Below are positions 26,834 through 36,173 of a DNA stretch of 64,000 bases, one piece after another. Position 1 is the first letter of the stretch, and each line of letters begins with the position of its first letter. Below the pieces are notes generated by a model. That model was not told the origin of the DNA. It saw nothing but the letters and a program-made list of their open reading frames with translations, and did not search any database. The DNA is from Neobacillus sp. CF12 (lineage in GTDB: Bacteria > Bacillota > Bacilli > Bacillales > Cytobacillaceae), in contig NZ_JAUCEU010000007.1 of the NCBI RefSeq assembly GCF_030348765.1, positions 1,668,501-1,732,500 of the forward strand. The letters are read 5' to 3'. Position numbers and translations under genes: made by a program.

Positions 26834-27823
26834 TTATGTTTGAGAAATCGTCTGCTTTTTTCCTACTCCTCTAAGCACACTTATACGTTGGAACAAAATA
26901 AAGGCTAGGAGTAAAACACCGATCGCGATCTTCGTCCACCAAGAGCTAAGTGTACCCTCGAAAACGATTAATGTCTGAATGACCCCTAATATTAAGACAC
27001 CTATCACACTTCCCGCTACGTACCCTGCACCACCTGTTAAGAGGGTTCCGCCTATTACAACTGCTGCGATTGCATCGAGTTCTAATCCATTAGCATGCAG
27101 GCCATAACCAGAAAGCATATAAAAAGTAAATACTACCCCTGCAAGAGACGAACAAAATCCACTAAGAGTATAAATTAAGATTTTTGTTTTCCCGACAGGG
27201 AGTCCCATTAACATCGCAGACTGCTCATTCCCGCCAATCGCATAAACATTACGGCCAAACTTTGTATAATGGGCGATAAAGATTGCGAATCCAACAACTA
27301 GTAGAGCAATTAAGACACTTATGGAAACAAAATATTCTCCAATAAAAATCTTCGTATTAGCTGCGAATTGAAAAAACGTATCATCAATAGAAATCGTCTC
27401 TACACTAATTACAAAACTTAATCCCCTTGCTAAAAACATTCCAGCTAAGGTCACGATAAATGGCTGCAAGTTGTAAAAATGGATGAGACAGCCCATGAAA
27501 AAACCAAGGATTGGTCCAATTAATAACGCAATCGGGATGACAATCCAAGCTGATAGACTACTAGATTGAAGTAAGCCTGCTGTCACCATACTCGTTAAGG
27601 CAATAACCGAACCCACAGATAGATCAATTCCCCCCGAAAGGATGACAAAGGTCATTCCCACTGCAACAATAATCAAAAATGCATTATCAATAAACAAGTT
27701 GAGAAACACTTGAGGGGAAGCGAAACCAGTATAAGTGAAAGAACCATACAAATACATCAATAGAAATAAGCTCAGAGTGACCATCAGTGGGTAAAACTTT
27801 TTATTCATTTTTAGCCGGATCAT
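26834..27823 (-). CDS. Sugar ABC transporter permease, YjfF/RbsC-like
   Basis: This 329-residue integral membrane protein belongs to the ribose/galactofuranose BPD-transp-2 family, with ~8-10 hydrophobic segments. Conserved segments include 'GGIDLSVGSVIALTSMV' (~residues 64-80), 'GRNVYAIGGNEQSAMLMG' (~residues 189-206) and 'IAAVVIGGTLLTGGAGYVAGS' (~residues 253-273). It pairs with the next permease to form a heterodimeric channel, as YtfT and YjfF do in E. coli. Its ATG overlaps the upstream stop by 4 bp (ATGA), and it precedes the GH43 gene by 33 bp. Import of an arabinofuranose- or galactofuranose-type sugar released by the GH43 enzyme is the likely job. Confidence 0.87.
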   Translation of the reverse strand: MIRLKMNKKFYPLMVTLSLFLLMYLYGSFTYTGFASPQVFLNLFIDNAFLIIVAVGMTFVILSGGIDLSVGSVIALTSMVTAGLLQSSSLSAWIVIPIALLIGPILGFFMGCLIHFYNLQPFIVTLAGMFLARGLSFVISVETISIDDTFFQFAANTKIFIGEYFVSISVLIALLVVGFAIFIAHYTKFGRNVYAIGGNEQSAMLMGLPVGKTKILIYTLSGFCSSLAGVVFTFYMLSGYGLHANGLELDAIAAVVIGGTLLTGGAGYVAGSVIGVLILGVIQTLIVFEGTLSSWWTKIAIGVLLLAFILFQRISVLRGVGKKQTISQT

Positions 27824-28866
27824 GATAGGTTCACTCCTTGTTCATTTTTACTATCCTGTGATATGTTGTTATAAGGCTTTCGCTTCGTTTTCCCCAATAC
27901 CTTTTCCCTAAAAGATGGAGACTGCAACAAGCATACGATGAGAACAACAATCGCTTTTACTAAAAGGTTTGTTTCTGGCGGAATCCCAATAGAATAAATG
28001 GTGGTAGTTAAACTTTGAATAATCAAAGCGCCAATCACTGTCCCCATTAAATAAAATCTGCCGCCAATCAAAGATGTTCCTCCAATTACAACTGCGAGGA
28101 TTGCGTCCAACTCATACCATAATCCAGCATTATTTCCATCAGCACTTTCGACGTTGGAACTTAATATTAAACCGCCCACACCTGCACAAAAACCAGAAAA
28201 TAGATAGACCAATAGGATTATATTTTTTGAATTGATCCCTGCTAGACGGCTGGCCTCGGGATTCGTCCCGACAGATTGAATAAATAATCCGATTGCAGTC
28301 CTTTTCGTCATGAACAGGGTAAAGCAAAACACAGCTGCCACGATAAACACCGAGAACGGGATAGCGAACAAATAGCCTCCGCCGATAAAAGAATAAGGTT
28401 CATAATAAATCGTAGTGATTTGCCCACTTGTTATTAATTGAGCAATACCGCGCCCTGCTACCATTAACACCAATGTTGCAACAATCGGCTGAATACCAAA
28501 ACGGGACACTAATAAACCGTTCCAAAGACCTGCAGCCACAGATAAACCAATGGCAAAAGCAATCGCTGTGAACAAAGGAACCAAACTATCATTCGAGGCA
28601 CTTGGTCCCACCGTCATAGCCGCAATTGCACCTGACATGGCAATAACAGACCCTACTCCAAGGTCAATTCCTTTTGTTGCAATGACCAGAGTCATCCCAA
28701 GTGAAATAAGAATAAGCGGTGCCCCACGATTTAGGATATCTATGAGACTTCCCGTTAGATGACCATTTTTTACTTCTATTTGAAAAAAACCAGGGTCAAA
28801 TAGTAGATTAATCGCTAGAATAATGAGAAGAATAAGTACTGGCCAAAATAATCTTGATTTGATCAT
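27820..28866 (-). CDS. Sugar ABC transporter permease, YtfT-like
   Basis: This 348-residue permease is in the same family as the following gene. Typical blocks are 'TKGIDLGVGSVIAMSGAIA' (~residues 64-82), 'GTNPEASRLAGINSKNI' (~residues 200-216) and 'AVVIGGTSLIGGRFYLMGT'. Two different permeases plus one fused ATPase and one binding protein reproduce the ytfQ-ytfR-ytfT-yjfF order of the galactofuranose importer. The gene begins 1 bp from the ATPase gene, so translation is probably coupled. The extended polar C-terminus (KTKRKPYNNISQDSKNEQ) is a little longer than usual. Confidence 0.86.
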   Translation of the reverse strand: MIKSRLFWPVLILLIILAINLLFDPGFFQIEVKNGHLTGSLIDILNRGAPLILISLGMTLVIATKGIDLGVGSVIAMSGAIAAMTVGPSASNDSLVPLFTAIAFAIGLSVAAGLWNGLLVSRFGIQPIVATLVLMVAGRGIAQLITSGQITTIYYEPYSFIGGGYLFAIPFSVFIVAAVFCFTLFMTKRTAIGLFIQSVGTNPEASRLAGINSKNIILLVYLFSGFCAGVGGLILSSNVESADGNNAGLWYELDAILAVVIGGTSLIGGRFYLMGTVIGALIIQSLTTTIYSIGIPPETNLLVKAIVVLIVCLLQSPSFREKVLGKTKRKPYNNISQDSKNEQGVNLS

Positions 28867-28867
28867 A

Positions 28868-30385
28868 TCATCTCACTCCCCCGGCGATTTCTTTCATAAT
28901 ATCTTGTTGTGAAATCTGGTTTTGATTATCAATCTCTGAAACCATCTTATGGTCTCTTAAAACAGAAATCCTTCTGCACGTCCGCAGTATTTCTTCCAAT
29001 TCAGATGAAATAAATAAAATTGACATTCCCTGTTCACTTAAAGAAACCATTAATTTTTGAATCTCAGCTTTTGCTCCGATGTCAATGCCACGTGTTGGTT
29101 CGTCAAGAATGAGTAAGTCTGGATTGGTTATCAGCCATCTAGCTAGAAGCACTTTCTGTTGGTTTCCTCCACTTAAGTTCTTAATTAATTGCTCGGGGTT
29201 TGGAGGATTAATATTTAACAATTTAATATACTCATCAACGATTGCTTCCTGTTTCTTTCTGGGAATATAGTTAAACCATCCCTTTATTCCTTGAATAGCT
29301 AGAATCATATTCTCGCGAATGGATAAATCAGCAATAATCCCTTCGGTTTTTCTATTTTCAGAGGAAAATGCAATTTTATTGGAAATCGCTTGCTTTGGGG
29401 AATTTAGATGTACTGTTTTCCCATTGATTTTTACTTCCCCAGTATCTGCTCTATCCGCACCAAATAGCAGTCTCGCCAATTCCGATCTCCCTGAACCGAG
29501 TAAGCCTGCCAGACCCATCATTTCACCTTTTCTCAACTGTAAATCAAACGGTTCTATATGACCTTTTTTGGATAACTGAACGGCTTCTAAAAGGGGCTCC
29601 CCTTCTAAATCTACCTTGTTCCTCGATGCTTCTGATAATGAACTGATATCCGATAATTCTTTGCCAATCATTTTTGAGACCAATTCAAACCTTGAGAGGT
29701 CTTGCGTTCTATACTCGCCAATCCATTCACCATTCCGAAGGACGGTAAGACGATCGGTAATTTCATATATTTGGTCAAGGAAATGGCTGATAAAAACGAT
29801 CGATAGTCCTTGCTGTTTTAGTTGTCTAATAACGGAAAACAGCTGCTTCACTTCATTCATATCCAGACTTGAAGTTGGCTCATCTAGAATGAGAACTTTA
29901 GCTGAAACATTTAGGGCACGTACAATTGCTACCATTTGTTGAATCGCGACAGAGTAGGATGAGAGTGTCTTTGTGACATCAATTTTTAAATTAAGATTAC
30001 TTACTAGTTCTTCTGCCCTTCGATTCATTTCCTTCCAATCAATTCGGCCTCTTTTCATGATTTCACGGCCAATAAAAATATTTTCGACAACAGATAGGTT
30101 TGGGCATAAGTTTACTTCTTGATAAACCGTGCTTATTCCTAATTCTTGAGCCTCAAGCGGTGTTGTAACTTTAATAGGAATACCATCTAACATGATAGTT
30201 CCCTCATCAGCTATATAAACACCTGTTAGGACCTTGATAAGCGTGGATTTACCTGCCCCATTTTCACCCATCAAAGCATGAACTTCGCCAGGGAATAACC
30301 GCAAACCTACATTTGATAAAGCCTTTACTCCCGGGAAAGTTTTCGTAATTCCTTTCATTTCAAGTCTCACCTTTTGTATACTCAA
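28868..30385 (-). CDS. Sugar ABC transporter ATP-binding protein, YtfR-like (double ATPase)
   Basis: The product has ~505 residues with two fused ABC domains, as in RbsA/YtfR. The first domain has Walker A GENGAGKST and Walker B VLILDEPTSSLD. The second has the degenerate A loop GLLGSGRSEL and signature LSGGNQQK followed by LLILDEPTRGID. It energises import of the sugar through the two downstream permeases. I choose a TTG start at 30385 because GGGAGGT lies 7 bp upstream. An in-frame start at 30406 would place that ribosome site inside the gene. It follows the binding-protein gene after a 94-bp gap that contains a hairpin. Confidence 0.9.
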   Translation of the reverse strand: MSIQKVRLEMKGITKTFPGVKALSNVGLRLFPGEVHALMGENGAGKSTLIKVLTGVYIADEGTIMLDGIPIKVTTPLEAQELGISTVYQEVNLCPNLSVVENIFIGREIMKRGRIDWKEMNRRAEELVSNLNLKIDVTKTLSSYSVAIQQMVAIVRALNVSAKVLILDEPTSSLDMNEVKQLFSVIRQLKQQGLSIVFISHFLDQIYEITDRLTVLRNGEWIGEYRTQDLSRFELVSKMIGKELSDISSLSEASRNKVDLEGEPLLEAVQLSKKGHIEPFDLQLRKGEMMGLAGLLGSGRSELARLLFGADRADTGEVKINGKTVHLNSPKQAISNKIAFSSENRKTEGIIADLSIRENMILAIQGIKGWFNYIPRKKQEAIVDEYIKLLNINPPNPEQLIKNLSGGNQQKVLLARWLITNPDLLILDEPTRGIDIGAKAEIQKLMVSLSEQGMSILFISSELEEILRTCRRISVLRDHKMVSEIDNQNQISQQDIMKEIAGGVR

Positions 30386-30426
30386 GCTTTTTACCTCCCA
30401 ACTCAATTTCTTGAATTCTTTATGAA

Positions 30427-30465
30427 GCCACTAACCGCCTATCGTTGAAATGGATTTTTAGTGGC
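30427..30465 (-). terminator. Hairpin between binding-protein and ATPase genes
   Basis: GCCACTAA pairs with TTAGTGGC (8 bp perfect, extendable) with a ~23-nt loop and no T-run. Such hairpins after the binding-protein gene often stabilise its mRNA or reduce read-through, giving more binding protein than permease. Confidence 0.5.
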
Positions 30466-30479
30466 TCCGATTGTTCAAA

Positions 30480-31496
30480 TTAATATTTACGAGTTGGAAG
30501 AAGTTCCTCAGCTTGATCCATTGTATAAATGCTTTCTTCAACAGAGATACGCTTTTCTAACTTTTCTCCTGAAATATGCGCTTCAATTAAATCTACCAAT
30601 TGAGGTCCAAATAATGGATTACACTCAACTGTAACATTCATTTTACCTGCTGCCATTGCTTCGAATGCACCTTTTACAGCATCTACTCCAATAATTTTGA
30701 TGTCTTCACCTGGTTTTAAGCCGTATTCCTCAATTGCTTGAATGGCACCGATTGCCATGTCATCATTATGGGAGTATAGAACGTCAATGTTATCACCATC
30801 AGATTTTAAGAAAGCTTCCATAACTTCTTTCCCTTTTGCACGGGTAAAGTCACCTGATTGAGATTTAATAATCTTAAAGTTTTGGTGATCAGCCATTACC
30901 TCTTCAAAGCCTTCTTTTCGGTCAATGGCCGGTGCGGAACCAACCGTACCTTGAAGTTCAACAATGTTAACTTCTCCATCCTCGTCGGCCATTTCTTCTA
31001 CTAACCAATTAGCCGCCTTTCTGCCTTCTTCCACAAAGTCAGATCCTAAGAACGTTACCCATAAAGAGTCATCTTTGATATCTACAGCACGGTCCGCTAA
31101 GAAAACAGGAATTCCTGCTGATTTTGCTTCTTTTAAAACAGTTTCAAAGCCGGTTTCAACCACTGGTGAAAAAACGATAGCGTCAACCTTTTGTGCAATA
31201 AACGAACGAATTGCTTTAATCTGGTTTTCTTGTTTTTGCTGAGCATCAGAGAACTTTAATTCATGACCTGCATCCGTAATCGCTTTCTTGACTGATTCAG
31301 TATTTGCTGTTCTCCATTCGCTTTCAGCTCCTACTTGAGAAAACCCAATCACCAACTTCTCACTGGACTTTTCACCTTCCTTATTCCCATTACTACCTGC
31401 GTCACCACCAGTACTCCCCGACGAACATGCAGCTAAAAACAGGACAAGTGAGATCATGACCAACATCATGATTTTTGATTTTAATAGTTTTTTCAT
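30480..31496 (-). CDS. Sugar ABC transporter substrate-binding lipoprotein, YtfQ-like
   Basis: This 338-residue lipoprotein has signal peptide MKKLLKSKIMMLVMISLVLF with lipobox LAAC (Cys ~residue 24) and a low-complexity Ser/Gly linker. A periplasmic-binding-protein type-1 (ribose-like) domain follows: 'KLVIGFSQVGAESEWRTANT' (~residues 47-66), 'FLADRAVDIKDDSLWVTFLGSD', 'YSHNDDMAIGAIQAIEEYG'. The 'GFSQVGAESEWRTANT' start is characteristic of galactofuranose-binding YtfQ. It is first in the importer-GH43 operon and divergent from a YesM-type kinase gene, which probably controls it. A TATAAT box lies ~80 bp upstream on the minus strand. Confidence 0.9.
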   Translation of the reverse strand: MKKLLKSKIMMLVMISLVLFLAACSSGSTGGDAGSNGNKEGEKSSEKLVIGFSQVGAESEWRTANTESVKKAITDAGHELKFSDAQQKQENQIKAIRSFIAQKVDAIVFSPVVETGFETVLKEAKSAGIPVFLADRAVDIKDDSLWVTFLGSDFVEEGRKAANWLVEEMADEDGEVNIVELQGTVGSAPAIDRKEGFEEVMADHQNFKIIKSQSGDFTRAKGKEVMEAFLKSDGDNIDVLYSHNDDMAIGAIQAIEEYGLKPGEDIKIIGVDAVKGAFEAMAAGKMNVTVECNPLFGPQLVDLIEAHISGEKLEKRISVEESIYTMDQAEELLPTRKY

Positions 31497-31865
31497 TTGT
31501 AAATTCCCCTTCTTTCCAATACTTAAATTGCTAGCAACCAGATTATTCGTTAATCCATCATTAGCTTGACTTGATTATAAAACGCTTCCACAGAAGGATG
31601 AATAGAATAGTTTACGAAAAAAATAGAAATAATTTCGCTTTTTATCTCTTTTTGAAACAGGAAAGTAGAATATTTTCAGAAAAGTGTATTTTTTTTGTTA
31701 ATTCCAAGCTGGCTGATTGGCTCATAAGTCCTATTCTGGTAGAATGAGTAAGGGTTTGAACCTATTGGTCTAAAATTTAGGTAAAAATCCCTAGGCCTCT
31801 GCACACTGGTAACCGTTTACATTAATGGTATAATCATAAAAAATTTCTATTTAAAGGACTATTCT
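31497..31865. promoter_or_regulatory. Divergent promoter region, importer operon / two-component genes
   Basis: These 369 bp hold no gene. For the minus-strand importer operon there is a perfect -10 TATAAT (complement of 31574-31579), overlapped by a weak cre-like box (31577-31590, 11 of 14). For the plus-strand kinase there is a -10 TATAAT at 31829-31834 with a -35-like CTGGTA at 31806-31811, 17 bp apart. Confidence 0.6.
31808..31821 (+). promoter_or_regulatory. cre (CcpA) site overlapping the histidine-kinase promoter
   Basis: GGTAACCGTTTACA matches the cre consensus at 13 of 14 positions and overlaps the putative -35 element, the position expected for CcpA repression of the sensor operon. 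Confidence 0.65.
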
Positions 31866-33638
31866 ATGAAACTTACAAAATGGATTGTTTCTAGCTTGCG
31901 AACCAAACTACTTATCATGTTTGTCCTTTTAACCGTTATTCCACTTATCTTAGTAGGAGTTATTTCTTATGTTAAGTCGATACATATTATTTCAGAGAAT
32001 GCTAATTCCTTTGCCAAAGTACAAGCCAACGAGGTAAGCCAGGAAATAGACGTCATTTTCCAGGACGTCAAACGATTCACTGAAATTGGTAAACAGGAAA
32101 GCACGATTCAGTTTTTAATTAATCAAGATAACACCCAAGAAGAAGCCAAAACCATCTTAAATATGTTTTCTTTTTATAGGGAAATTTATCAATCCAGTAA
32201 ATACATGCGTTCCATTAATATTTTCAACCTTGACGGTAAGGTTATTAGTGAAAGGTATGGAGTGCACCAATTAGAAACTCCCCCTAGTAGAAATCCAGAT
32301 TTTAAGATGTTAATCAATCAAAAGGAAGAAAATATCATCCAGCCGACCGTACATAATGGACTGCCGGTAATCTCGATTACAAGTTCCGTTGTTTCGGAAA
32401 TCACCGATGAAGTGATTGGTTTTATTAATATCATTGTAGATGCCTCAGCTATAAAGGATATCCTTAAAGAGGATTCATTAGGTGATACTGGTTCCTTCCA
32501 TATTGAAACGGGGTTTGGGGAATCTGTTTTTTTCTCATCTAAGGGCGATGAGGGACGGTATTTTATTTCAGACTGGAATTCGATAAGAAAAAAAGATTCA
32601 GGAGTCGTTACAAATTCCTCCGGGACGGTGGTAACCGTTTTTGATACGGTAGAAACAACTGGCTGGAAAGTTATTGGTCAGGCTCCCACTAACGAGATAA
32701 TGAGAGATGCCAATGAAATTAGGAGATTAATTATTTTTACTGTGGCATGTAGCATTATTTTTACCATTACCCTTTATTTTTTCATCTCTAATAAACTCAT
32801 TAGACCTATACGTCTTTTAAAACAGAAAATGAGTTTGGCATCCCTCGGAAATTTGGACGTAAAGGTAGTAAATGAAAGTGCAGACGAAATTGCTGACCTT
32901 GGAAATAGTTTTAATAGCATGATTGCGAAAATCAAATCATTGCTTGAAAAAAGTGTTGAAGAACAAAAGCAACTGACAAAAGCTGAATTTCGTGCACTGC
33001 AGAGCCAGATCAACCCCCATTTTCTCTACAACACCTTGGACAATATCATTTGGATGGCTGAATCGAAAAAAAGTACAGAGGTAATTGAGATGACAAACGC
33101 CCTCTCATACTTTTTCCGTATTACACTAAGCGGAGGTAAAGATTGGATTACAATCCGTGAGGAAATAGAGCATATTCGAAACTATCTAATTATCCAAAAA
33201 ATTAGGTATCGAGATATTTTAGACGTGTCTTTTCATATTAATGAGGAAATCTTTCACTACAAAGTCTTAAAATTTTCGTTACAGCCGCTTGTTGAAAATG
33301 CCATCTACCATGGAATTAAAAACAAACGAGGCAAAGGATTAATTATCATAAAAGGAGATTTTGACTGGAACGGAAATATCTGTATTCAGATTATTGATAA
33401 TGGAATTGGCATTAAAGAAGAACGTTTGAGAGAGATTAGGCATCAGTTATCTCAAGGAGTCCCTCTAAAAAGTGAGAGCGGTGGCTTTGGAATGTACAAT
33501 GTTCAACAAAGAATTGAACTTTATTACGGCAGGCCGTTTGGTTTAACAATCAATAGTCATTATCAAGAAGGTACCATTATTTGTTTAACCATTCCAGCGG
33601 AGGTAGATACGGATGAAAAAAATCTTTCTATTGGATGA
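31866..33638 (+). CDS. Sensor histidine kinase, YesM-like
   Basis: The 590-residue membrane kinase has TM1 (~residues 13-35), an extracytoplasmic dCache-type sensor (~36-285), TM2 (~290-312), HAMP (~312-362), the LytS/YesM-type phosphoacceptor segment QSQINPHFLYNTLDNI (His ~388) and an HATPase domain (LVENAIYHGIKNKRGKG, then GGFGMYNVQQRI). It should sense an extracellular sugar and phosphorylate the response regulator, whose start codon overlaps its end by 26 bp. It is divergent from the YtfQ-like importer and upstream of the LplABC-like importer, so either transport operon could be its target. Confidence 0.92.
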   Translation: MKLTKWIVSSLRTKLLIMFVLLTVIPLILVGVISYVKSIHIISENANSFAKVQANEVSQEIDVIFQDVKRFTEIGKQESTIQFLINQDNTQEEAKTILNMFSFYREIYQSSKYMRSINIFNLDGKVISERYGVHQLETPPSRNPDFKMLINQKEENIIQPTVHNGLPVISITSSVVSEITDEVIGFINIIVDASAIKDILKEDSLGDTGSFHIETGFGESVFFSSKGDEGRYFISDWNSIRKKDSGVVTNSSGTVVTVFDTVETTGWKVIGQAPTNEIMRDANEIRRLIIFTVACSIIFTITLYFFISNKLIRPIRLLKQKMSLASLGNLDVKVVNESADEIADLGNSFNSMIAKIKSLLEKSVEEQKQLTKAEFRALQSQINPHFLYNTLDNIIWMAESKKSTEVIEMTNALSYFFRITLSGGKDWITIREEIEHIRNYLIIQKIRYRDILDVSFHINEEIFHYKVLKFSLQPLVENAIYHGIKNKRGKGLIIIKGDFDWNGNICIQIIDNGIGIKEERLREIRHQLSQGVPLKSESGGFGMYNVQQRIELYYGRPFGLTINSHYQEGTIICLTIPAEVDTDEKNLSIG

Positions 33639-35157
33639 TGAAGTACAGGTCCGTGAAGGAATTAAGAATAGTATCGATTGGAAAAAAGAAGGGTTTATCT
33701 ACTGCGGTGATGCTTCAGATGGAGAAATCGCCCTCCCTTTAGTCGAAAAATATCAACCAGAGATCGTCATCACAGATATCAAAATGCCTTTTATGGACGG
33801 ACTAGAATTTAGTAGAATTCTTCGTGAAAAAATGCCAGCCGTCAAAATAATTATTTTAAGTGGTCATGATGAATTTGAATATGCTCGTGAAGCTATGAGA
33901 GTTCAAATTACAGAATATTGCTTAAAACCAATTAGCGCTAATGAATTACTAAAAATCTTACATAAAGTATCACATCAAATTGACCAGGAGCGGCTGGCGA
34001 AGAACCACCTCACCGAACTACAAAATCTTGCCTCTCAAAGCAAGTCCATAACGAAAGAAACCTATTTAAACGATTTATGCCAAGGTATTTACTCACCTTC
34101 TGAAGCGATTAACAAAGCCACTCATCTAGGAATCGACCTGGTTTCAAGTTATTATTATATTCTTATTATGGAAGCAAAAGATGCATTTGAAATCGATTCT
34201 ATTAATTGGATAATAGAGCAATATTCCTGTCTCCAATTTAAAGAGAACCCAAAGGAAATTATTTTCATTATGAAAGGTGAATCCAAAGCCAGACTCGAAC
34301 ATGAAGCAAGATTATTAAGGGAAAAGATTCTTGCCATTCGAGAACAGAATATTGAAAGCCCTTTAATTTTTGGATTTGGAAAAGTACAATCTCGTATTCA
34401 AGGAATTGCTGTTTCGTTTTTAGAAGCAGAAGAAGAAAAGAACTACCATAAAATTATTCATAAGCACAAACAGATTGACAATGATCAGGACGTTTCAGCC
34501 AATCATGAAGTATTCCTCTCAAATCGTAATGAATTAGTAGAATTTCTAAAAAACGGGGACTTTGGTTCAATTACTGACTTTTCAAATAGATATACTTTAT
34601 TTTTACAAGGAGGAAATAATACGGCACCCTTCTTTATCTATTATTCTTTACTAGATTTTACAATTACCGTTAAGCAATATATTAAAGAAACTGGGATGGA
34701 AGACTCGGTACTAATGCAAGAAATTAATACCATAGAGATGCGAGCAGGCTGGATAAGGGAATATTCAGAGGTTAATCGATACATAACGGAGATGTTGCAA
34801 ACAGTTTTCAAATCAGCAATTCAGTCAGGTGGTTCTTATAGTCCAGTTATTCATAAAGCAATGGATTATATTCAAAGTCACTTTCATGATACACAATTAT
34901 CCCTACAGAGTATCGCAAACCGTGTCAATGTCAGCCCTTCTTACTTCAGCCATATGTTTAGTCAGGAAACCGGGCAGACATTAGTTGAGTATATCACCAA
35001 CATAAGGATGGAGCATGCAAAAAGACTGCTCAAATCAACAAATGAAAAAACTTATGAAATTGCCCAAAAAGTTGGCTATAACGATTCTCATTATTTCTGC
35101 AATTTATTCAAAAAATTAACGGGAATGACCACAAGACAATTTAAGTTACGTGGATAG
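33613..35157 (+). CDS. AraC-type response regulator, YesN-like
   Basis: The 514-residue protein starts with a receiver domain (KIFLLDDEVQVREGI; phosphoacceptor Asp in IVITDIKMPFMDG ~residue 56; Lys in YCLKPIS ~residue 107). A long linker follows, then two AraC-type helix-turn-helix motifs at the C-terminus (~residues 415-512, 'LQSIANRVNVSPSYFSHMFSQETGQTLVEYI' split over the first, 'YEIAQKVGYNDSHYFCNLFKK' the second). It acts with the overlapping YesM-like kinase. In Bacilli such pairs activate adjacent oligosaccharide ABC transporter and glycosidase operons. Confidence 0.92.
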   Translation: MKKIFLLDDEVQVREGIKNSIDWKKEGFIYCGDASDGEIALPLVEKYQPEIVITDIKMPFMDGLEFSRILREKMPAVKIIILSGHDEFEYAREAMRVQITEYCLKPISANELLKILHKVSHQIDQERLAKNHLTELQNLASQSKSITKETYLNDLCQGIYSPSEAINKATHLGIDLVSSYYYILIMEAKDAFEIDSINWIIEQYSCLQFKENPKEIIFIMKGESKARLEHEARLLREKILAIREQNIESPLIFGFGKVQSRIQGIAVSFLEAEEEKNYHKIIHKHKQIDNDQDVSANHEVFLSNRNELVEFLKNGDFGSITDFSNRYTLFLQGGNNTAPFFIYYSLLDFTITVKQYIKETGMEDSVLMQEINTIEMRAGWIREYSEVNRYITEMLQTVFKSAIQSGGSYSPVIHKAMDYIQSHFHDTQLSLQSIANRVNVSPSYFSHMFSQETGQTLVEYITNIRMEHAKRLLKSTNEKTYEIAQKVGYNDSHYFCNLFKKLTGMTTRQFKLRG

Positions 35158-35235
35158 AGCTGCTCTGTATTCAGAGCAACCATCAATTTCACCCAGCCAG
35201 ACATCTAACCAACTCCAAATAGATTTTTCAAATAA

Positions 35236-35264
35236 AATAGGGAAGGCAGCTTGCCCTCCCTATT
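35236..35264. terminator. Bidirectional terminator
   Basis: AATAGGGA-x-GGCA pairs with TGCC-x-TCCCTATT (12 bp, one mismatch, 3-nt loop) between the convergent response regulator (ends 35157) and the permease gene (end of the restored frame 35270). Confidence 0.8.
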
Positions 35265-35269
35265 CTATG

Positions 35270-36156
35270 TCAGCCTTTAACCGATCCCAAAGCAATCCCT
35301 TTTACCAGGTACTTTTGAAAGAATGGATAAGCAATAAGTATCGGCAGGATCCAATTACAGCAATCGCCATCCGTACACCTGTGGTAGGAATTTGAGAAGC
35401 TGCTGTACTTGTGTTTGTACCTAAATTGCTGCTTGCCAAAAATTGAATATCCGAAAGCATCCTGTTTAACATGTTTTGGACACTGAATAAGGATGGTTCT
35501 GTAATATAAATGAGTCCATTAAACCAGTCATTCCAATAAAAGATCGTTTGAAGCAACCCAATTGTTGCCAGGATTGGCAATGAAAGTGGCAGGATGATGG
35601 AAAAGAAGGTTCTAAACTCACCTGCACCATCCATTCGTGCTGATTCAATCACAGGCTCTGGAATGGAAGTCATAAAGAATGTCCTCATTAATAATACGTT
35701 AAATCCGTTCATTAGCAATCCTGGAACGATTAATGCCCAAATCGTATTTTTAATATCAAATACTTGTGTAAATACGAGATAGGTCGGAACAAGTCCACCA
35801 TTAAACAATAGTGTAAAGAAAACTAAGAAAGCAAAGAAGTTTCTGTAAGGTAAATCGCGACGAGAAAGGGCATATGCCAAAAACGCAGTCATCGCCAAAC
35901 TGACAAAGGTTCCAAATACCGTAACGAAAATGGTAATTCCGTATGCCCGTAAAATACTTGCAGAGTTAGTTAATAAGTACTCATAGGCAGCAAAGCTAAT
36001 CTCCTTTGGAAAAAAGGAATATCCTTCCTTCAGGATAGATGCTTCATTTGTAAAGGAAGACGATAATAGAAGGAACAATGGAATAATGCTCCCTGCAGCA
36101 AGTACCAGTAAAAATAGATGAGAAACCCATTGTGTAATTCGATCTGATCTATACAT
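35270..36156 (-). pseudogene. Carbohydrate ABC permease (LplC/YtcP-like) with C-terminal frameshift
   Basis: The permease has six hydrophobic segments and the family EAA-type loop 'ESARMDGAGEFRTFFSIILPLSLPIL' (quoted in part; ~residues 170-195). The open frame ends at 35302 with an atypical tail (CRYLLLIHSFKSTW) after GVRMAIAVIG. The next frame encodes the expected end ILPILIAYPFFQKYLVKGIA through SVKG and stops at 35270. One missing base near 35352 explains this. In LplC-type permeases the FQKYLVKG tail is nearly invariant, so the protein is either damaged or the base was lost in sequencing. It follows the LplB-like permease gene by 17 bp. Confidence 0.85.
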
Positions 36157-36173
36157 TCTGCTCCCCCTCTGGC

